From Mycolicibacter icosiumassiliensis (lineage in GTDB: Bacteria > Actinomycetota > Actinomycetes > Mycobacteriales > Mycobacteriaceae), in the NCBI RefSeq assembly GCF_900078685.2, contig NZ_LT546170.1, forward strand, positions 106,432 through 170,431: a stretch of DNA of 64,000 bases. Direction: 5' to 3'. The notes under the pieces are model-generated. The model was not told the origin of the DNA and ran no database searches. It worked only from the letters and a program-made list of their open reading frames with translations. A program made the position numbers and the translations under genes. Below, one piece after another: positions 61,018 through 64,000 of this stretch (the first letter of the stretch is position 1; each line of letters opens with the position of its first letter).

Positions 61018-61542
61018 GTGCCCACTTACGAATGTGCGGAGTGCGGTTTCGGGTTCGCGGAAGATCCGCCCGCCCTCGTGACGAAATGCGGTTGCTTTCC
61101 CCTCCTGGTGATGGAAATCCTCGAGTCGGTCACCGATGAGCAGGTGCGACGTCGGCCGGCGACGGGAACCTGGGCTCCGATCGAATACGCGGCGCACGTC
61201 GCCGACGCAGTGGCTTGGTACACCCAGCGCGTCGAGCGGGTACTCCAGGAGGCCGCTCCGCGACTCGAGCCGTTCGACTTCGATGCCGCGGCCGAAGTCC
61301 AGGGGTACTGCCGCCGGAACATCGGCACGGTCACGACGGATGTTTCCAGGGCCTGCGCGGAGTTGGCAGATTTGGCAATGAGAGTGGGCCCGGTCGAATT
61401 ACGTCGGTGCGGTCGCGGGAGCGACGGATCGCCGCGCAGTGTGGCGTCGCTGCTGGCCCGTGCTCACCACGAACTTGTGCATCATGAGCTGGACCTGCGG
61501 CGCGGAGTCGAACTGGCCCTTCCAACCCTCCCGCGAGAGTGA
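61018..61542 (+). CDS. DinB-superfamily protein with N-terminal Cys cluster
   Basis: The 174-aa protein from GTG 61018 starts TYECAECGFGFAEDPPALVTKCGCF, a possible zinc-ribbon-like cluster of four Cys. The DinB four-helix-bundle follows: WAPIEYAAHVADAVAWYTQRVERVL supplies the first metal His and LLARAHHELVHHELDLRRG the later ones. DinB-fold proteins include thiol-dependent S-transferases and maleylpyruvate isomerase-like enzymes. Function here is unknown. Its stop lies inside palindromic element C. Confidence 0.78.
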   Translation: MPTYECAECGFGFAEDPPALVTKCGCFPLLVMEILESVTDEQVRRRPATGTWAPIEYAAHVADAVAWYTQRVERVLQEAAPRLEPFDFDAAAEVQGYCRRNIGTVTTDVSRACAELADLAMRVGPVELRRCGRGSDGSPRSVASLLARAHHELVHHELDLRRGVELALPTLPRE

Positions 61543-61588
61543 ATCTCACGACACGACACGCCGGTGCGGCGTCGCCGAATTCACACTC
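61535..61588. repeat. Palindromic element, copy C
   Basis: Left arm GAGAGTGAATCTC, right arm GAATTCACACTC, with ACGACACGACACGCCG and GCGGCGTCGCC in the middle. It matches copy B at 43743-43796 and the degenerate copy A at 42759-42810. It lies between the convergent DinB and hsaB genes and may work as a bidirectional terminator. Confidence 0.8.
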
Positions 61589-61599
61589 GTGGCAAAGAA

Positions 61600-62169
61600 T
61601 TACAGCCAGGTGTCGTCGGTGGTGGCGGTCAGGAACGCCTCCAGGTCGTCGCGCCAGTGCGCCGGAGTAGTCTTGTCCGGCTCGATGCCGGTGTAGTCGC
61701 CGCGATAGAACAGCAGCGGCCGCGGCTTCACCTCCGGGACATCCGACAGCGACTGCACCGCGCCGAACACCACGAAGTGGTCGCCGCCGTCGTGCACCGA
61801 GGCCACCGTGCAGTCGATGTGGGCCAGGGATCCGGCCAGGATCGGCGACCCCAGCGGGGACGGTTTCCAGTCCACGCCGCCGAACTTGTCCGGATCGCGA
61901 GAGCCGAAGCGGGCGCAGACGTCCTTCTGCTCCTCGGCCAGGATGTTGACGCAGAACTTCCCGCTGGACTCGATGGCCTGCCAGGACCGCGACTGCTTGG
62001 TCGGGCAGAACAGCACCAGCGGTGGGTCCAGCGACAGCGCGGCGAACGACTGGCAGGCAAAACCGACCGGAACGTCGTCATCGACGGTGGTGATGATGGT
62101 GATGCCGGTGCAGAACTGGCCCAGCACGTTGCGGAACGCACGCGGGTCGATCGGGAGTTCGTCAGTCAC
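61600..62169 (-). CDS. hsaB: Flavin reductase HsaB
   Basis: HsaB supplies reduced flavin to HsaA. The 189-aa flavin-reductase-domain protein has DPRAFRNVLGQFCTGITIITTVDDDVPVGFACQSFAALSLDPPLVLFCPTKQSRSW and DHFVVFGAVQSL. The start is GTG 62169, 2 bp after the hsaC stop. nat, which follows in M. tuberculosis (Rv3566c), is missing. It equals Rv3567c. Confidence 0.95.
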   Translation of the reverse strand: MTDELPIDPRAFRNVLGQFCTGITIITTVDDDVPVGFACQSFAALSLDPPLVLFCPTKQSRSWQAIESSGKFCVNILAEEQKDVCARFGSRDPDKFGGVDWKPSPLGSPILAGSLAHIDCTVASVHDGGDHFVVFGAVQSLSDVPEVKPRPLLFYRGDYTGIEPDKTTPAHWRDDLEAFLTATTDDTWL

Positions 62170-62171
62170 CG

Positions 62172-63086
<915 letters not shown>

Positions 63087-64000
63087 TCAGACCATGGTGT
63101 CGCCGGGCGGCAACCCGAACTCGTGGTTACCGAAGATCATGTATGCGCGCTCGGGGTCGTTGGCCGCGTGCACCCGACCCGCATGCGCGTCACGCCAGAA
63201 CCGCTGCACCGGAGCGTCGTTGGACAGTGCGGTGGCGCCGGCCGCCTCGAACAGCCGGTCGATGGAGGCGATGGCCCGGCCGGTGGCCCGGACCTGGTCA
63301 CGCCGGGCCCGGGCCCGCAGCTCGAACGGAATCTCCTGGCCGGCAGCCAGCAGCGCATACTCGTCGCCGACGTTGCCGATCAGCTGACGCCAGCCGGCGT
63401 CGATGTCACTGGCGGCCTCGGCGATCCGGACCTTGGCGAACGGGTCGTCCTTGGCCTTCTCCCCGGCGAACGCCGCGCGCACCCGCTTGCCCTGGTGCTC
63501 GACGTGAGCCTCGTAGGCGCCGTAGGCCATCCCCATGATCGGCGTCGAGATGGTGGTCGGGTGGATGGTGCCCCACGGCATCTTGTAGACCGGCGCGGTG
63601 TTGGTCTGGTAGCCGCCCGCGGTCTGGTCGTTCATGGCCCGATAGGACAAGAAGCGGTGCCGCGGCACGAAGGCGTCCTTGACCACGACGGTGTTGCTGC
63701 CGGTGCCGCGCAGGCCCACCACGTGCCAGACGTCGTCGATGCGGTAGTCGGAGATCGGGATCAGGAAGCTGCCGAAGTCGACCGGCTTGCCGTCCTTGAT
63801 CACCGGACCTCCCAGGAACGCCCAGGTGGCGTGGTCACAGCCCGACGACCAGTTCCAGGAACCGTTGACGATGTAGCCGTCGGCGGTCTCGGTGACCACA
63901 CCGGCGCCCATCGGCGCGTAGGACGAGGAGATCCGGACGTTGGTGTCCTCACCCCAGACGTCTTCCTGGGCCTGCTGGTCGAAGAGCGCCAGGTGCCAGT
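63087..64000 (-). CDS. hsaA: 3-HSA monooxygenase oxygenase component HsaA (N-terminal part outside window)
   Basis: The frame is open to the end of the window, where it reads WHLALFDQQAQEDVWGED. About 303 C-terminal residues are present. Hallmarks: GSWNWSSGCDHATWAFLGGPVIKDG, VGLRGTGSNTVVVKDAFVPRHRFLSY and the end FGNHEFGLPPGDTMV, nearly identical to Rv3570c. HsaA hydroxylates 3-HSA to the catechol 3,4-DHSA with FMNH2 from HsaB. Confidence 0.95.
   Translation of the reverse strand, partial: WHLALFDQQAQEDVWGEDTNVRISSSYAPMGAGVVTETADGYIVNGSWNWSSGCDHATWAFLGGPVIKDGKPVDFGSFLIPISDYRIDDVWHVVGLRGTGSNTVVVKDAFVPRHRFLSYRAMNDQTAGGYQTNTAPVYKMPWGTIHPTTISTPIMGMAYGAYEAHVEHQGKRVRAAFAGEKAKDDPFAKVRIAEAASDIDAGWRQLIGNVGDEYALLAAGQEIPFELRARARRDQVRATGRAIASIDRLFEAAGATALSNDAPVQRFWRDAHAGRVHAANDPERAYMIFGNHEFGLPPGDTMV

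Overview
The window is high-GC actinobacterial DNA from a mycobacterium (Mycobacterium sensu lato, not obviously the M. tuberculosis complex). The evidence is a PPE-family gene, MHB-type hemophore-like proteins, F420/deazaflavin-dependent enzymes and, above all, a backbone collinear with the M. tuberculosis cholesterol catabolism region (about Rv3523 to Rv3570c). Gene identities rest on recognition of protein sequence and gene order. No database search was run.

Layout. 1-6.4 kb: end of an Ltp3-type thiolase, an NTF2-like protein, a VapBC pair, an XRE regulator, a gamma-carbonic-anhydrase-like protein divergent from kshA, then an Rv3527-like gene and the Rv3529c-Rv3531c-like operon. 7.6-13.1 kb: an insertion relative to M. 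tuberculosis with an IclR/SnoaL/LLM/EthD operon, a small hemophore-like protein and a RecQ-phosphoribosyltransferase fusion. 13.1-29.1 kb: the side-chain and ring A/B block (hsaF-hsaG-hsaE, a CYP125 paralog, kstD, hsd4B, a frameshifted PPE gene, ltp2-chsH1-chsH2-chsE2-chsE1, cyp125, fadA5). 29.1-37.5 kb: a small unrecognised gene, ddn-like gene, then an accessory stretch (secreted phosphatase-like protein, orphan LuxR domain, large LuxR-type ATPase regulator, desaturase, IS3-family element). 37.5-54.7 kb: the ring C/D block (two SDRs, echA20, ipdABC, fadA6, kstR2, ipdF, fadE30, fadD3, fadE31-33), interrupted at 42.8-46.3 kb by a DUF559 nuclease-like gene, VOC and DUF899 genes and two TetR regulators. 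54.7-64 kb: a bile-salt-hydrolase-like enzyme, a secreted lipase-like protein, aspB, a hemophore-like pair, a second VapBC, a membrane protein, a DinB protein, and hsaB-hsaC-hsaA running off the end.

How it works together. CYP125, FadA5, ChsE1-ChsE2, ChsH1-ChsH2 and Ltp2 shorten the steroid side chain. KstD and KshA open ring B. HsaA/B and HsaC open ring A, and HsaE/F/G finish the ring A fragment. FadD3, IpdF, FadE30, EchA20, IpdAB, IpdC, FadE31-33 and FadA6 degrade rings C/D. KstR-type boxes (five) and KstR2-type boxes (two) can be read directly in front of these operons. hsaD, expected between hsaA and hsaC, is not there.

Most unusual features: (1) a PPE gene preceded by a Zur-like box and encoding a (His-Asp)15 tract, suggesting a zinc-linked surface protein, although its reading frame is broken; (2) a CYP125 paralog lying between two exact 22-bp copies of a KstR-box promoter, as if the ancestral hsaE-kstD promoter had been duplicated around an inserted gene; (3) three copies of a long palindrome at gene 3' ends, two of them around a DUF559 nuclease-like gene.
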